Below are positions 11,432-25,639 of a stretch of 64,000 bases of DNA, piece after piece. The stretch covers positions 20,521,409 through 20,585,408 of the forward strand of contig OY282558.1 in the NCBI GenBank assembly GCA_958295665.1, in the 5' to 3' direction. The number at the start of each line of letters is the position of its first letter. The first letter of the stretch is position 1. The position numbers and the translations under genes were made by a program. This stretch comes from Tipula vernalis. Its lineage: Eukaryota > Arthropoda > Insecta > Diptera > Tipulidae. Under the pieces are notes generated by a model that saw only the letters and a program-made list of their open reading frames with translations, made no database searches and was not told where the DNA came from.

Positions 11432-11636
11432 CGAAGAAGAGAAATTGTTAAGAATTCTGCAATTCAGTTTCGATCTAATGAGGGTTGTGAAAAATAAATT
11501 ACTTTTTAATCGTCTCATCAGACTATAGGAACTGAACTGCTAATTTATTACACTGATTTTTTTCTTTATATAGGAATCCTTGTCAGGTCGAAACTGAATT
11601 GCAGAACTCTTAACAATTTCTCCCCTTCGTTAAATT
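11432..11636. mobile_element. MITE-like element with about 43-bp inverted ends
   Basis: The left end (ACGAAGAAGAGAAATTGTT...CAGTTTCGATC) is repeated inverted on the right (GGTCGAAACTGAATTGC...CCTTCGT) with few mismatches. About 205 bp, no coding capacity. Target duplication not resolved. Confidence 0.65.
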
Positions 11637-14100
11637 ATTATCAATCTGGCTATCTCCGGAATAACCTAATGTTTCAAACTAATAATAGTAACACGGGAAA
11701 ACGCAGTGAGGGTTTGGGGTTTATTGCAGAAATCTGTAAAATTTTAACAAAACTTTTTTCTAACAAGAATTCTAAGCATTTACAAAATTTAAAGAATTTT
11801 GAATAACCCTAAGAGAATTTAAAAAATTTGATTAATTTATAAAATTGGGGGAATTAACCAGATTAAAATTAAAAAACAAAAATTATTTAAAAAGAAATAA
11901 AGTTAAAAATTTAATGGGGAAAAAAATTGTAAAATTAGTTTTAAGAATTTATAGAATTTACAAAATTTAAAGAATTTAACGAACTTACCTAACTAATTAA
12001 CTAAAAAGGTCACATTTATTACTAAAACGCTGGGAGATATTCTCGTAAAGTTTGTCCTAAATATGTCCTAAAGTTTCAAAAACAAAATTAAACACAAATT
12101 TCACGCGACTGCACAAACGTGTGAAGTTCGTCCTAATCTCAAATAAATATCGATGTATTAGTAAAAATAATATATGAAATTCGGATAAATTGTTAATATC
12201 TTTAAGCTACTCAATCTTATCCGGCCTCTCAGGATAGATAGCTGTTCCTGAATATGTAATTTTATACGTTTTAAAAAAACTTGCCAATCAGGCCCAAATA
12301 CCATACCCAAATATTTTGATAGGAAGTGAGGCACCCTTTATAACCAAAAAATATAACAACAGAATAGGCGTGTTCCTTTCCTATACATATGTAAGTTCAT
12401 ACGTAATTCGGTTTTAAAATTTTTGTTAATCTGGCCCAAATATCGTAACTAACGAAAAAATATAACAACTTCCAAAAATCTAGACGATAAGTTGCTTAGG
12501 ACAGGTGCGTCGCGCCCCTTCATCTAATTTTAGACATGTTCCATCCCTACAGGTAAGTTCATACGAAATTTAAATTTAAAAAATGAGTCAATCCAAGTTA
12601 TATCTTCAAGATTGTTGAAAGTTGTAATATTTTGTAGATATAGGGAGTCGCTCACTACCATTAGAAATATACGTACACTAGCGTACGATCTTTGGACCAG
12701 ACTAAGAAAGTTTTAATATTCAACTTTATACGAACTTACTTATCTTCTAGATTTTGGACTGTTGTTATATTTTTTCGTTAGAGGGGAACACCGGCTATCC
12801 TTAATAATGGGCATATCCTTGGGTACGATTTTTGGGGTCGATTGAGAAATTTGTTTAAGTCAAATTTCGAATGAACTTCAATTTTGTTAAATTGTGTCCT
12901 TGGACAATTTAAATTACATAAGTAAAATAATTTTTTTTACGTAAAAATTCAAAAAAAATAATTAGAAAATCAATTACTAATCAAACTTTAAACCCGTTGA
13001 GATAAAGAAATTCTAACGCAATTTTATTTTAAAGTTAAATGCTTTGAAAAAATGATCGAACTTCAAGCAGTTTTTACTCTTTGACTTCTCCCGTCTACTG
13101 CTACGATTTTCTTGCATTAATATTTTCGTATAATTCAACAAAATACCTTTCAACTCTAAAAACAAGCAGCTTTGTGAAAATGATCGGCGTGTTTGAACTG
13201 ATTTATCTGTCAAAATGACCGCCAGCCAATAAAAAGAAAAAATTATAAATGAACTTTGAGAAAATGACCTAAGCAAAAAGTAAGCAAATTTAGACAATTT
13301 AAAAAAAAAATTAGAGAACATTAATTAATTCAAAATTTCAAATAATTCTTCAGACTTCGAAAGCTTAGAGAGTTTAGGCCATTTAAAAAATTCAAAGAAG
13401 TTGGAAAAATTAAAGAATTGGCAGAGTTTAAACAGTTTAAAGAATTTAACGAATTAAATGAATTAAAGAACAAAAAAACAATTTATAGAAGTTAATCAAG
13501 ATTTATTAATTAAAGAAATCAAATAATTTGAAGAACATAGAAAATTTAAATATTTTAAAAAATTTAATCGATTTAAAGTATTGGAATATCAAAATTTAAA
13601 TAAAAATTTCTAAATTCGTCAAATTTTTTAAATTTAAAAAATTACAGAACTTAAATTTAAAAATTTCAGAAAATTGAGAATTTCAACAAATTTAGATAAA
13701 TTAAAGGTAAAGATTTAATGAATTAAAAATTGAAGAATATTACAAATTAACTTAAAACTAATTCAAAGAATTTACAGAATTCACAAAAATTTCAAAATTT
13801 AAACAAACTTAAATGAATTAAAGGATTTTAAAAATATACGCTTTTTAAAAAATTTGGAGAATTTGAAGTTTCAAATTCTCCATTGTAAAACCATTTTTAA
13901 GAACTATTGTACGCGCGGAGGTTTGAGACAATTTAGTTGCTTGGAATCTTATATAATTTACAGAATTCATAAAACTTCAAGGATTTATAAAATGCAAATT
14001 TAAGAATTTAAAGAATTTGACGAATTTAATGAGTTTTAAAAAAATAAAATAATTTAGAGAAATAAAAAGAAGTTGAAGAATTTTATAATTTTTTTTTTTT
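11637..14100. repeat. AT-rich degenerate repeats and dispersed inverted copies
   Basis: 11,740-12,010 and 13,320-14,060 are built from a degenerate GAATTTAAAGAATTTA-like motif of roughly 10-12 bp. Between them, 12,230-12,850 holds diverged copies of a segment with TTCATACG...AATCTGGCCCAAAT, and one arm (12,452-12,494, containing ACGAAAAAATATAACAAC) recurs inverted at 12,749-12,790. No gene was seen. Confidence 0.55.
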
Positions 14101-14840
14101 GCCTGTCAAGGTTAAATGACTAAAGAAATGCCACGCTATTTTAAAGTTGAGAGAATGTAAAGTGAAGTTGAATGTAAAATTTCAGCCATCCAGGTAAATC
14201 CTTTGAGGAAATAATCGTACGTCTGACAATTTTACTCTATCTGGACGTTAGTCAAATCGACATGGCCTGATGAGAAGATTGATTTTTTACAAAATCATAG
14301 GCTACAGTTTAAAACTAGATTAAATCCCGTTATTTTTTCAGATATAAATTGAAGTATTTAAGAATTAGAGAATTTAAAGGATTTATAAAATGTAAAAATT
14401 GCGCATTGTGCGGTTAACATACGGGCAAAATTCAACAATTTTAGGCTTAATCCAACAATTTTCCTCTTCATCCAAATTTCGACTAGAGCATGTTTCATTG
14501 AAAAATTCGCCGAGCTAACAGGTACAATCCAATAACATGCTGCCACATGCTTAGGAATCGGTTTCTGAAATAATTTGAACTATCAGTTACAGCATCTGCT
14601 GCGATTAAAGAAATTTAATACAGTGGCATATTATTGCCTAGTTTAATTATGGTCTCAAATCTCATATCTTGGCGATCGACTAATTATTTTTGATTGTGCT
14701 CTAAGCAGCAGTTATTGGAAGGATCAGCAAATGTATTTTTTCGAAGTATTTTGAAAAATATTAAAATTTCAATTTCTCAAAATATTTGTTAATTACCCAA
14801 TTTTATGCAAATGTATACGGAAGCAGAACAATGTCACATC
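14101..14840. other. Non-coding stretch
   Basis: AT-rich sequence to the left of the LINE insertion. No coding sequence, inverted-repeat element or RNA gene was recognised. Confidence 0.45.
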
Positions 14841-14853
14841 AACTAATTTTATA

Positions 14854-16486
14854 TAATATGGCAGTGGTGTTACCAGGAAGGGCTCAGTGTCAATCCAAGC
14901 AAAACTGTCATTGTTCCTTTTACGAGGAGGACAAAGCTTGCGCTTACAGCTCCCTCGTTAAACGGTACTACTGTTCCTTTTTCCAGCGAGGTTAAATATC
15001 TAGGGGTTATCCTAGATCAAAGACTGAACTGGAACCAACATTTGTTGAAAGTTCAAAATAGAGCCATCAAGGCTCTCTGGGCCTGTCAAAGACTCTATGG
15101 GCGTACTTGGGGACTACAACCAAAAATGATCTACTGGTCATTTCTTACAATCATTAGGCCTATGGTCACCTACGCATCGGTTGTATGGTGGCCTAAAACT
15201 GAGCAGAAGACAACGCAAACCTTATTGAATAAGGTTCAGCGTGTAGCCTGCATCGGTGTTACGGGCTCAATGAAGTCATGTCCAACCGCGGGGGTGGAGA
15301 CACTTCTAGGACTGACACCGTTACACCTGCATATTAAAAAGGACGCTGCAAGTATGGCCCTGAAAATGCAGGCGGAAGGAAATATCAAACCAGGCAATAT
15401 GGTGGGTCATATGGAAATCCTTAAGGAATTTCAGACAGACCCTACAATAGGAATGCCTTCCGACTGTATGCCAGCTAAACTGGACTTCCACAAACCATTC
15501 TGTGTTAGGTTACCTGACCGGGATGTGTGGAGGGCAGGTGGACCATCATTTGAGCGAGGGTCCATGGTATGGTTTACAGATGGATCAAAAACGGAAGATG
15601 GGGCGGGGATAGGAATACACGGGAGTGGCACTACCCTCTCGAAGTCCTTGGGTACCAATGCTACCGTTTTTCAAGCAGAAGTACATGCTATAGAACTTTG
15701 CGCTAGGATAGGCATAGCAAAAGGCCTAAACGATGCAAAGATTTATATTGTATCAGACAGCCAATCAGCCTTAAAAGCTCTTAGGTCTTGTACCGTTGAG
15801 TCAAGGCTGGTATGGGATTGTCTGAAGGTTATTAAACATCTGGCAGGCTCAAATAAGGTAACACTTATGTGGGTGCCAGGTCATACTGGAATCGAAGGAA
15901 ACGAGGCAGCTGATGGCCTCGCCCGTGAGGGTTCTGCCTCTCCATTTTTTGGACCAGAACCCTTCTGCGGTGTCACTAAGGGACACCTTAGAGCAGCGGT
16001 AAAACGCTGGGAGGATGTTCAAAAGTCCTCCTACTGGCGCAGAATTCCAGGTTTACGGCAGGCGAAGAAATTTATATCACCTTCGTCTGTCAGGGTTAAG
16101 GAGTGTCTTGAACTTAGGAAACCTGAGTTGAGGCTGCTTACTGGCTTCCTCACAGGTCATGTCCCCTTAAGGTATCACCTTAAGAAGATGGGCCTAAGTA
16201 CGACAGATGGATGCCGCTTCTGCGGTCTGGAAGCGGAATCAGCGGAACATGTTCTGTGCCATTGCCCAGCCATTTTCCAGCAAAGACTGCAACATCTAGG
16301 AGGGAGAACAATGAGCCCGGATAGTATGTATCTTGTACCGGCCAGTAGTATTGTCAGATTCATTAAGAGCCTGAATATTGACTGGACGGATAATTAAGTA
16401 GGGTCCAGCACAATAGATCTTTTAGGTCGCGGTGCGAGGTGGCTTATCGCCCACATGGCCCTCCGGTTAATAATAATAATAATAAT
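14854..16486 (+). mobile_element. 5'-truncated non-LTR retrotransposon (I-type LINE)
   Basis: A 1.6-kb insertion with identical 13-bp flanks AACTAATTTTATA at 14841-14853 and 16487-16499, the hallmark of target-primed reverse transcription. It begins within the reverse transcriptase C-terminus, has a short 3' UTR (16398-16465) and ends in a (TAA)n tail (16468-16486), as in I elements. The perfect target duplication and open frame indicate a recent insertion. Confidence 0.93.
14859..16397 (+). pseudogene. LINE ORF2 C-terminal part: RT end, RNase H, CCHC (5'-truncated, otherwise intact)
   Basis: An uninterrupted 512-codon frame, truncated at its 5' end by incomplete reverse transcription. Residues 1-80 are the end of the reverse transcriptase (EGLSVNPSKT, VKYLGVILDQRLNW). 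RNase H follows with all four acidic positions visible: FTDGSKT, FQAEVHAIE, VSDSQSALKA and GIEGNEAADGLAR. The C-terminus has the LINE zinc motif CRFCGLEAESAEHVLCHC. There is no stop or frameshift, so decay since insertion is slight. With endonuclease and most of the RT missing, it cannot retrotranspose. The RNase H domain and (TAA)n tail point to the I clade; LOA is an alternative. Confidence 0.92.
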
Positions 16487-16499
16487 AACTAATTTTATA

Positions 16500-19400
16500 A
16501 TGTATACAAAAATATACAAAACGTTCATCCTATTATTCTTACAGTCATGCGCTACACATTACACCAGTATACAAATTAGATTGTTTTAAATTTTCCGAAA
16601 TATGAAAGTTTTTATTCGGAAGTTTAGTTTTGTTTGTGTTAAAGTTATGTTATACTGTACATCATTGCAAGAAAATGGAAAATTTATGTAATACTATGAA
16701 GTAACGATTTAATGCAATTTCATGTTCTATACTCGTACTTTATGGCTCTATTCAACTTCGTACAGTTTTCTAAAAACATATAAAAACGAATTATAATACA
16801 CTTTTATGTACGATGTGGCGATGATTCAATGAAATTTGTGCATTGCACGTAATCTACCAAAAAAGAAAAAAACGTTTAGCTTTTATATTTTCGAATAGCA
16901 TCGAAAGTCAAAAAGTTTGTTGAAAAATCTTTTTTTTTTTTGCATAAATATAATGCTTGAGTAATTATAGGAAATGAGCTTTTAAGATTTTGCAAATATC
17001 CAAATAAATTACGCCAAACACACCTCATTCGACCAAATCATTTTCATTAAAGATAAGCTCAACCCAGCATTATACATGCACAATTTTAATGATTTTTAAA
17101 AGCAACATAATAATGATTGAAATTATCCTTGGCATAAAGAGTAAGAATAAATCTATTATTATGTTGTTTTACGATTTCTTTCAACTTCTATCCTTGTGTT
17201 CATGATGTTTAGACAAAAAAACAATTTACTTACTCGTCGTATAAAGCTTTTCGTATACGTACCATATATTTTCAGTCACATATTGAAACGTTTTACTATA
17301 TGCCATGAACAAAATTATTATTCAATTTAATTCACTTTATATACACAGTACACTGTATATACAGAGACAACATGAAAATCCATTTTATTTATGTGGTGTC
17401 TATAGTTTGATAAGCTCATCCATCACTAAACAATATTTAAAGCTTTGCGACACGTAATGTTTATAAACTCATCGCTTAAAAATGTTTCTATATCCATACA
17501 CTCCCATAAAATGTATTATTCTCGTTTATATGTATTTTATATGTATATTGAAAAAATTTGAAATCATTCAGTGACTATAACCTCGAATAATTACGATATC
17601 ATCGCTGCTGTCTTCATTTCACGAGTTTGTTTGTTAGCAAAAAATAAATCGGTTCGTTAAATAATCGACATACTACTTGAATTATGTATTAGCGTTAAAG
17701 CCACACACATTTTATTTGTACATATTTTTTTGTTCTATTTACTTCAATTATCTTAATCAACTGTCTTAAATCTCAAACCAGTTGAAATTGATTTATGTTT
17801 GTTTATCGCTAAAAAAGCAAAGTGTATTTTAGTTTCTATTTACGGGTTGAAAACACTCTTTAGGGTTTGTTCAAACCATCAGAAAGATTCACATTAGCAG
17901 ATGGAAGCCTGTTACATCAGACCAACTTCGTCTATTACAATATTTAATTATTTAATATTTTTTTTAATTCATTTACATATTTCATAACATCTTCCGGAAA
18001 ATACAACTCATTTATATAATTATGATTTATACAATTTATTGTAAATATTTACATTTATAAAATAAGAGCTAAAGATACTTTACGAAGATTCATTTCACAT
18101 CTCATGCACAAACCTCCATCGCATCATAGTGAAATTATTCCAAACAAACCAAAGTTCAAATAAATATTTATTAACATTAAAAATATAAAAAGCTTTTGTT
18201 TATTTAGGTTTATATAAATATATATAACTTAGCTTATTTATGATGCAGACGAAAATAAGTTATCATCGCTGTATATACAAGCTATTTAAGAGATTGAGTT
18301 TCCTGTCTAGACAAAAATTTTTATTTGCCTTCAAATTCAATATTAAAATTTTGAAATTAATTAGGCTTGGAAGGCAACATCACTTGTAAATAGCCATTAA
18401 ATATATGATTGTTGTAATATTAAATCTTACCACAATGCGGTGCCATCTGAAAATTTATTAAAATTCCAATGTTTAGATTTCCTTATTTCATCGCACATAC
18501 ACACATAAATACGAGTCCTTTTTATTCGACTTTCCTTTTTGTACCATATTGTGCCTATTATATACGTTAGGAGTGGATAAAAAAAAATCTCTCGAGGAAG
18601 AATAAACCAAAATAAATTATGTACAATTTATTTTTATAATGCATAAATAAAATCTGGCTTTGAACTAGGGACAAAATTGTATTAAACCAAAAAAAAATTT
18701 TTAAATATTTAATCCAAATGTAGATTGGGTCAATCGTGTTCTGGTAGTTATAGTGTCATAAGGGTAATAAAATAAAATCAGTGAGTCATTATTAATTTGA
18801 TTTCTTGAGTGTGTGCAATAAAGCAGCCAATCTTCTAAAAATCATAAAATACTCACAAATATTTCATTTTATGACGTTTCTGACGTTTAGGATGTAAAAA
18901 ATGCAGCATATTTATGAAATATATATTCCGAGATAGATCGTACGAGTATATACCGGTTAACATTGTTGTATTTGTTAAAGGACGCATCTATAAATTATAA
19001 GGGCAATGCCAAAAATTTTCTGAATCTTAAGAAATCGTGTCTTCAGAGTCAATGGAGTAGAAAGTCATCGAAAAATTATAGAACCACAAACAAAATTTAT
19101 CAAACAAAAATATTTTCATATCAGTGCAAACATAATAATTCGTCTCAATCAAAGTTCCTTTCACACAGTGTAAAACAAACAGTGTACCGCTGTCACACAC
19201 ACACACACAACTTCACTTTCTTCAACAAAATAAAAGAGAATCAAAAACAAAAGATTCATTCTCTGAGCCAATGCTCCAAATTTTGTTTTGGTCAATCATT
19301 TTTTACATTTACGAAAATTCTTTTCATTGCCCTCGCATCAAAGTGGTAATGCAAATTATAGTGAACGTGTCTAGCCAGTGAATTAAAGCTTGAAAAGTCT

Positions 19401-20869
19401 TTAAAAGTTAAAAATATTTCAAGCCTTTATTAGATAAAGGGGCGGTTCTTTTTGTCATTTGAATGAATTGATTGGCTTAAAACGAGTGGATGTCAAATGT
19501 TAGGATTTAAATCCGAACTTATTTTGGTTCCTTCAAAGTAAGCCTCTCCGACTGTAATACACTTATTCTAACGTTTTTCCTGCCATCGAATTCATTTTTA
19601 TACTCAACTTCCTGTATTCGCAGCAAAGCGAACCAGTGAACTCCATCAAACTTTCTTTAATGGCTTAAATGGTACGAAGTAGTTTCTTTAGTCGAATTTC
19701 TGGTGAATAAGTTGCTTATGGAGCAACGAATTATTATTACGTTCTGAAATGGTGTGTTACAGTGATAAAATGTACAGGTACAATATCCAAATTATTTTGC
19801 AAAAAATCAAATAACACAAAATCGTTTATTTTTTACCACAATAAACAATAAAAACTTCTTTTACTGTATGGTCGGTTGAAATGAGATTTCGAGTGAAATT
19901 CCGAAATCTTGAACCTCATCCAAAATTTTTACCGGTTGATAAGGTTGGTACAATAGTTTTAATAAAAAAGTTTCTGTCTGGAACCGGGTGAAATATTTAA
20001 TACTAAGATACCCTTTTCTCCTTCGGTTTTGTTATATGTAAAAGGGTATACATAGTCGCACTTGATTTCCCGTCGGGCCCATTTACATTCTAGATTTGAA
20101 GATGTGGTATATAACAAGCCACAACACCTTAAGTTCGTTTCGAGGAGTTCCTCGAAAATAATGAAATATTTGCACAGAAAATTACGGCTTATACATAAAC
20201 GAATGTCAATACAGTTTCTAAAGAAATTTGTAGGAGTATGATACGATGATCGTCCTATTATTTACAGAAGTACACTGGAGTTACCACCTGCAGCAATTTT
20301 ACCCGGGTATGAAAGTTGCTTCCCCGCAAGGTCGTGAAAGTTGCTTGAAATAAGGGAAGCGAAAGGAACCAGTCATTATTCACTCAACCTACATGAAACA
20401 CTCACCAATGAACTTCATCCTTCTTTTCCACATATTTTGGATTTATATCATTTTGAAAATTATTCTAGGAAATGAACTGATAAACTCCGCATTGTTAATT
20501 AATAAAGAAACGTTATCTATATTATGGATACTTCAATTTGTAAGATTTTATATAACAGTGAGAAAATAAAAGAAGCAAAGCAAATTAAGAAAATGAAAAG
20601 AAAAAATAAGAGATAAACCCTGTGACATCCCTAAGCTTATAATAACAATACAAAAATATCAATGTTTAATTATTTAATGTAAAAAAAGTTTGAAACTTAA
20701 CTTGTCTAACGGTTGCATGCTATACATATATTATATGATATCGTGTTGTATTAGAAGATATGTTGATTGCTGCGTTACATAACTTGTCACAAGTCGATAA
20801 TACAAAGTTCACTATTGTTTTGTATGTTTGATGATTACGTGAGAGAACAACCAGAGAATAACAATTAAC
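16500..20869. other. 4.4-kb non-coding stretch
   Basis: AT-rich with many short A/T homopolymers and a short (AC)n at about 19195-19208. No convincing coding exon, transposon terminus or RNA gene was found. The frame starting at 18963 has no recognisable domain and is probably chance. Confidence 0.5.
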
Positions 20870-21520
20870 CCTTAAAGGGAATTAGAAGAAGAAATTAGAT
20901 GAAAGACTAGAATAGATGAAGTTCTGGAATATGGCAAACTGGAATGGAGCTTGGCTTTTTCATAATAGATTTTAGTCAAATTTGACTTGCGCGATGGAAA
21001 TGGGATTCTAAAATTAGTTTTGGATAAAGTTCTGGAATAAGGCCAAGTAGGATGAAACTTGGTATTCCCTTACCGAATGTGATGCAATTCGATATGTCCT
21101 GGAGTTCTGAAATCTGGCCAAGTAATATTTGACAAGCGCGATGGAAATGGGATTCTATAATGGTTTTTAGATAAAATTTCATATTAGCGATGGAAATTGG
21201 ACCCTAAAATTATTTTTAAGGCCAGGATAGAACTATGCTATTCCTTAACTAATTATGGCATGCACTACGGAATATAGATTCTAAAATGATTTTTCTAAAT
21301 CCGGCACCATTTACATTACATTGTTAAGGAATAGCAAAGTTCCATTCCACTTTGTCAGATTCCAGAACTTCATCCAAAAATCATTTTAGAATCCCATTTC
21401 TATTGTACCTGTCGTGTGTCATCGTAATCGTTTGTGAAATAGCCAAACTCTATCCTAATTGGCCATGTTCCCAAATTCACCCAAAAATCATTTCAGGATC
21501 CCTTTTCCAAGACGCATGGC
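20870..21520. repeat. Cluster of direct and inverted copies of a ~75-140-bp segment
   Basis: The segment GATGGAAATGGGATTCTA followed by TTTTGGATAAAGTTCTGGAA occurs near 20,993 and 21,138 (direct), with a partial copy near 20,917. It recurs inverted near 21,330-21,410 (CCAGAACTTCATCCAAAAATC, ATTTTAGAATCCCATTTC) and partly near 21,475. Copies are diverged. No coding sequence; possibly an old foldback element. Confidence 0.65.
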
Positions 21521-22208
21521 AAATTGCGTGTCGTTTTGTCCGGAAACCGATTAATCTACATGCCCTACTTCACATATCCCCGTATTGGGGCCTATCGTTT
21601 ACTATGGCGTAAGTGTTATGTCCCCTTAACGTGGCCTTTCGACTGTTAAGGCTTAACGATTTTTTGTTTCTCGTTTTTATGTATATAAACGATTAATGAA
21701 AAAAACACTTTGTAGTATTTGAATTCTTATTGTGTTTTTGAAAATATGTAAATGGATATGTCCTGAAAATGTTGAATTAATTCTACCTTATACGTTTTTC
21801 TAGTCACTAATTAGAAGAAGGGTTCGATCATCAGAATATTGGATAATTTGATTAACCCCTCATTGTAAATCGACTAATCTGATTATGAGTTGTTACCAAT
21901 TGTATTTCTTACGTGTTCCATCACTCTTTAATAAAAAACGGTGTGTAATATCAAAATACCATTTCCATTAAAATATTTTTTATTATTTAATTTCAATTAC
22001 GTAAATTTGGCTTTAGACACGAAATTATTTTTCTTCTGTCGGATTACACTGTGTTCTTGTCTGGATGAACTACTAAGTACGAAAACATCATTATTCAACA
22101 TGGCAAATAACATTTTTTATATTTATTACGATAAAAAATGAAATTTTATTTTCACGGTAGACAATGCAGCTAAATATCTGTAAAACAAAATGTCAATCGC
22201 TGTCACCT
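21521..22208. other. Non-coding spacer
   Basis: AT-rich sequence without recognisable genes or terminal repeats, leading into the (CA)n/(TA)n array. Confidence 0.5.
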
Positions 22209-22589
<381 letters not shown>

Positions 22590-25244
22590 CGGCCGTCCTG
22601 CACTAACATTCGCCCCGAATGTTTCCTTATCATTGGCCAGTTTTTCCTCTTCTGTATCACTTTGACTATCGTAAGTATAAAACGGTTTCATGAACTCCGC
22701 TGCAGTTGAAGTCTCTTTAGAACCTTCTCCTTGTCCTACTTTCTTGACATCGTACCTGTCATTATCTCGTACTTTTGTAACTATATAAGGGCCCAAGAAT
22801 TTGTTTTGAAGTTTACCGCCTCCATTAAACTGAGTTCTCTTAATTACTACCAAATCGTTCAAATTGTATTGGTTTGGGTTCTTTCGTTTTTTATTAAACT
22901 GAGATGAACTTTCATGTTGCATATTTAATATACTTTGCTTCGCTCTTTCTCTGAGTTCATTACGTTCTTCGTTAAAAGCGGCTAAAGAAGCTTCATCTAT
23001 ACCTTCCGAAATTCGTAATTCTTCTGGGCAAAGCATTTTTATACCAAACATAGTCTCAAAAGGAGTCATGCCAATACTCCGGTGATAACTATTGTTCAAA
23101 TATCGTTGTAGTTTGTCCGTATACTTAAACCAGTCCTCCGGTTTATCACCGACGAGTTTCGTGAGTGCTGGTATTACAATCTGGTTGAGCCTTTTGACCT
23201 GTCCGTTACCTCTCTGCATACCGGTGGTAATTAAATGTAGCTGAATTTTCTCCACGTCACAATATCCCTTGAATTCTTCCGAGCAAAATGTTGATGCCCT
23301 GTCGGCGATAAGCTGATATGGATTACCAAATACGGCCTTCTGGAGGTTTAACTTTTGGATCGCTTCTGCTGATGAAAGTGTTTTACACGGGTAAAGCCAT
23401 ACAAATTTCGAGTACCCGTCAATTACAGATAGAATATATTTGTATGATTTTCTCGTGTTTTCCAAATGACAAAATGATCAATGTGAAAGCTATACAACGG
23501 TGCATCACTTTTCGGAATTGCATGGAGGTATCCGTCTAATTTCCCTCTTTTTCGCTCAGCCAAGATACAGTGTATGCAATTCTGTATATAAGTTTTTATT
23601 TTCTTTGTCACATCTTTGATGAAGAACGTCCTTTTGATTAGTTCCTCTGTTTTTTCCACTCCAAAATGTCCTTGTTCATGGCCATTTTGAATGACAGCTG
23701 ACTGTAACGTTTTCGGGACCACTAAAAGCCTCTTGCCACTATCTATTTTATACAAAATTTCATTAATACATTTAAAATTTTCATACGAACCCAACCTTAG
23801 CAGCCCCAATATTGGTTTTAAATTGTCATCTTTATGTTGGAGCGACTTAATTTTATTAATAATATCTTCTTCTATAACTAAAATCTGCGGTGCTCTACTT
23901 AATGCATCCACATGACGCATTAAATTTGAACTGCGATGTTCCATTTCAAAGTCGAACTCCTGCATATTTCTTTTTTCTTAATGGTTGAGTTGAACGCCAT
24001 GCAGTCCGTAATGATTTTAAACTTTAAACCCAGCAAATATACACGAAATTTGCTCAAAGATTTCACGATAGCTAGTGCCTCTAATTCGTTTCGGTAGGAG
24101 AAGTTTTACGACTGTAATAAAATACACGATGCAATTTTCGGTCGACGTCGTCTCGTTGATGCAATATTAATGCAATATTGATGCTATCCCATGTTTTCAA
24201 GCGTCGCAGTGTAGCTCTGTCTCCGCTCGTACTGAATAAATTTTAAGCACTGGCTTGCTAGTTAGAATATCTTTCAGTTTTTGAAAACACTCTCGTTGTA
24301 CTGGTCCAAATTCGAACTTCTCATTTCTTCTTAACATGTCTACAAACTTCCTGAAATATCCTGTAAGACCTAAGAACCTTTGTAAGCATTTTTCCGTTCT
24401 TGGCTCCTTAAAACTCCTAGTTGACCCCATTTAGTCGCTTGACGGCCTCAAGAATCCATTTTCGACTTCGTAACCTAAATATTTTATTTTCCTTTTCAAA
24501 AATTGACACTTGCTCCATTTGATTTTAAGATTATGTTTCTCAGCGATTCCCAATACTTTCTCTAATCTTTCAACTCCTTCTACTCGATCTTTGCTCGGAA
24601 TTATTAGGTCATCCATATATACACAAATCTGTTTATTTAAAATCAAAGGTTGGAATATTTGATTAATGTATCTTTGAAACACGGAAGGCGAATTGCAAAG
24701 TCCGAACGGTGTACGTAAGAACTAATAATGTCCAAAATTTGTTATGAAAGCCGTGTATTTAATGGAGTCCTCTTCGATAGGTACATGAAAAAATCCTTCT
24801 TTGAGGTCCAACGTTGTAGAAAGGTGAGCTTCCTGAAGTTGGTCGATCTGCTCTTCGATCAACGGTAACGGGTATCGATCTTTTATAGTACCATCTTTCT
24901 TGTTAATCAACACAATTGGACTAGCATATTCTGAGGTGCTATTCCGGATTATACCTTGCTCCAGCCATTCTTCTATTTGTTGCCTTGCAATACTCATTTC
25001 TAAAGGTGCTAGACGCATCGGCCTTTGGTATACCGGCTTCTCGTCGCTCAACAATATTTTCAATCTGACTGGTACTGGTTCGATAACTTCTTTTACAGGG
25101 CTGTAAATTCATGACTAATTTTCGAAGTTAGTTAGTACTTACATGGCTGATATCAACAGGAAACTCGTCTTCTTGATGAACAGATAAAAACATAATTATC
25201 CGGTAATAATTTTTTTATTATTGTTTCATTAGGGGTTAATATTG

Positions 25245-25340
25245 TGATGGTCTGTTGAATTAGTTCACTCCCGATTATAACGCTTACTGGTAGAAAATTG
25301 AATTGAATTAGTTCACTCCCGATTATAACGCTTACTGGTA
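25245..25340. repeat. 48-bp in-frame tandem duplication in the pol protease region
   Basis: TTGAATTAGTTCACTCCCG begins at 25,245 and again at 25,293; two copies of 48 bp (16 codons, encoding VIIGSELIQ) with a few differences at the junction. It is a replication-slippage type duplication that kept the frame. Confidence 0.85.
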
Positions 25341-25639
25341 GCAAGTTGTCTGCAAGTCACACAAGCTGAAAAACATCCATCGGTGATCAAATATTGTGAT
25401 CCTGCACAACGAAGTTTTTTAACATCTGCACTTAATTACGGACTTCCGAGCATAACATGTTTTTTTACGTGTTATCAAGTTATAATCACAACCGCTGTCT
25501 ACCATTGCGTATTGTTCGACACCATTAATTATAACTTTTTTCATATTGTTATTTACTAAATCTTTAACTGCCATACATTAGATTTCGTTGTCTCCGTGCA
25601 ATTAGTTTGCAATATGACCAAAGTTATTGCATTTATAAC

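Noticed and set aside
18963..19349. 128-codon frame
   Set aside because: Low-complexity Ser/Lys/Asn composition, includes an (AC)n run, no domain, no splice signals.
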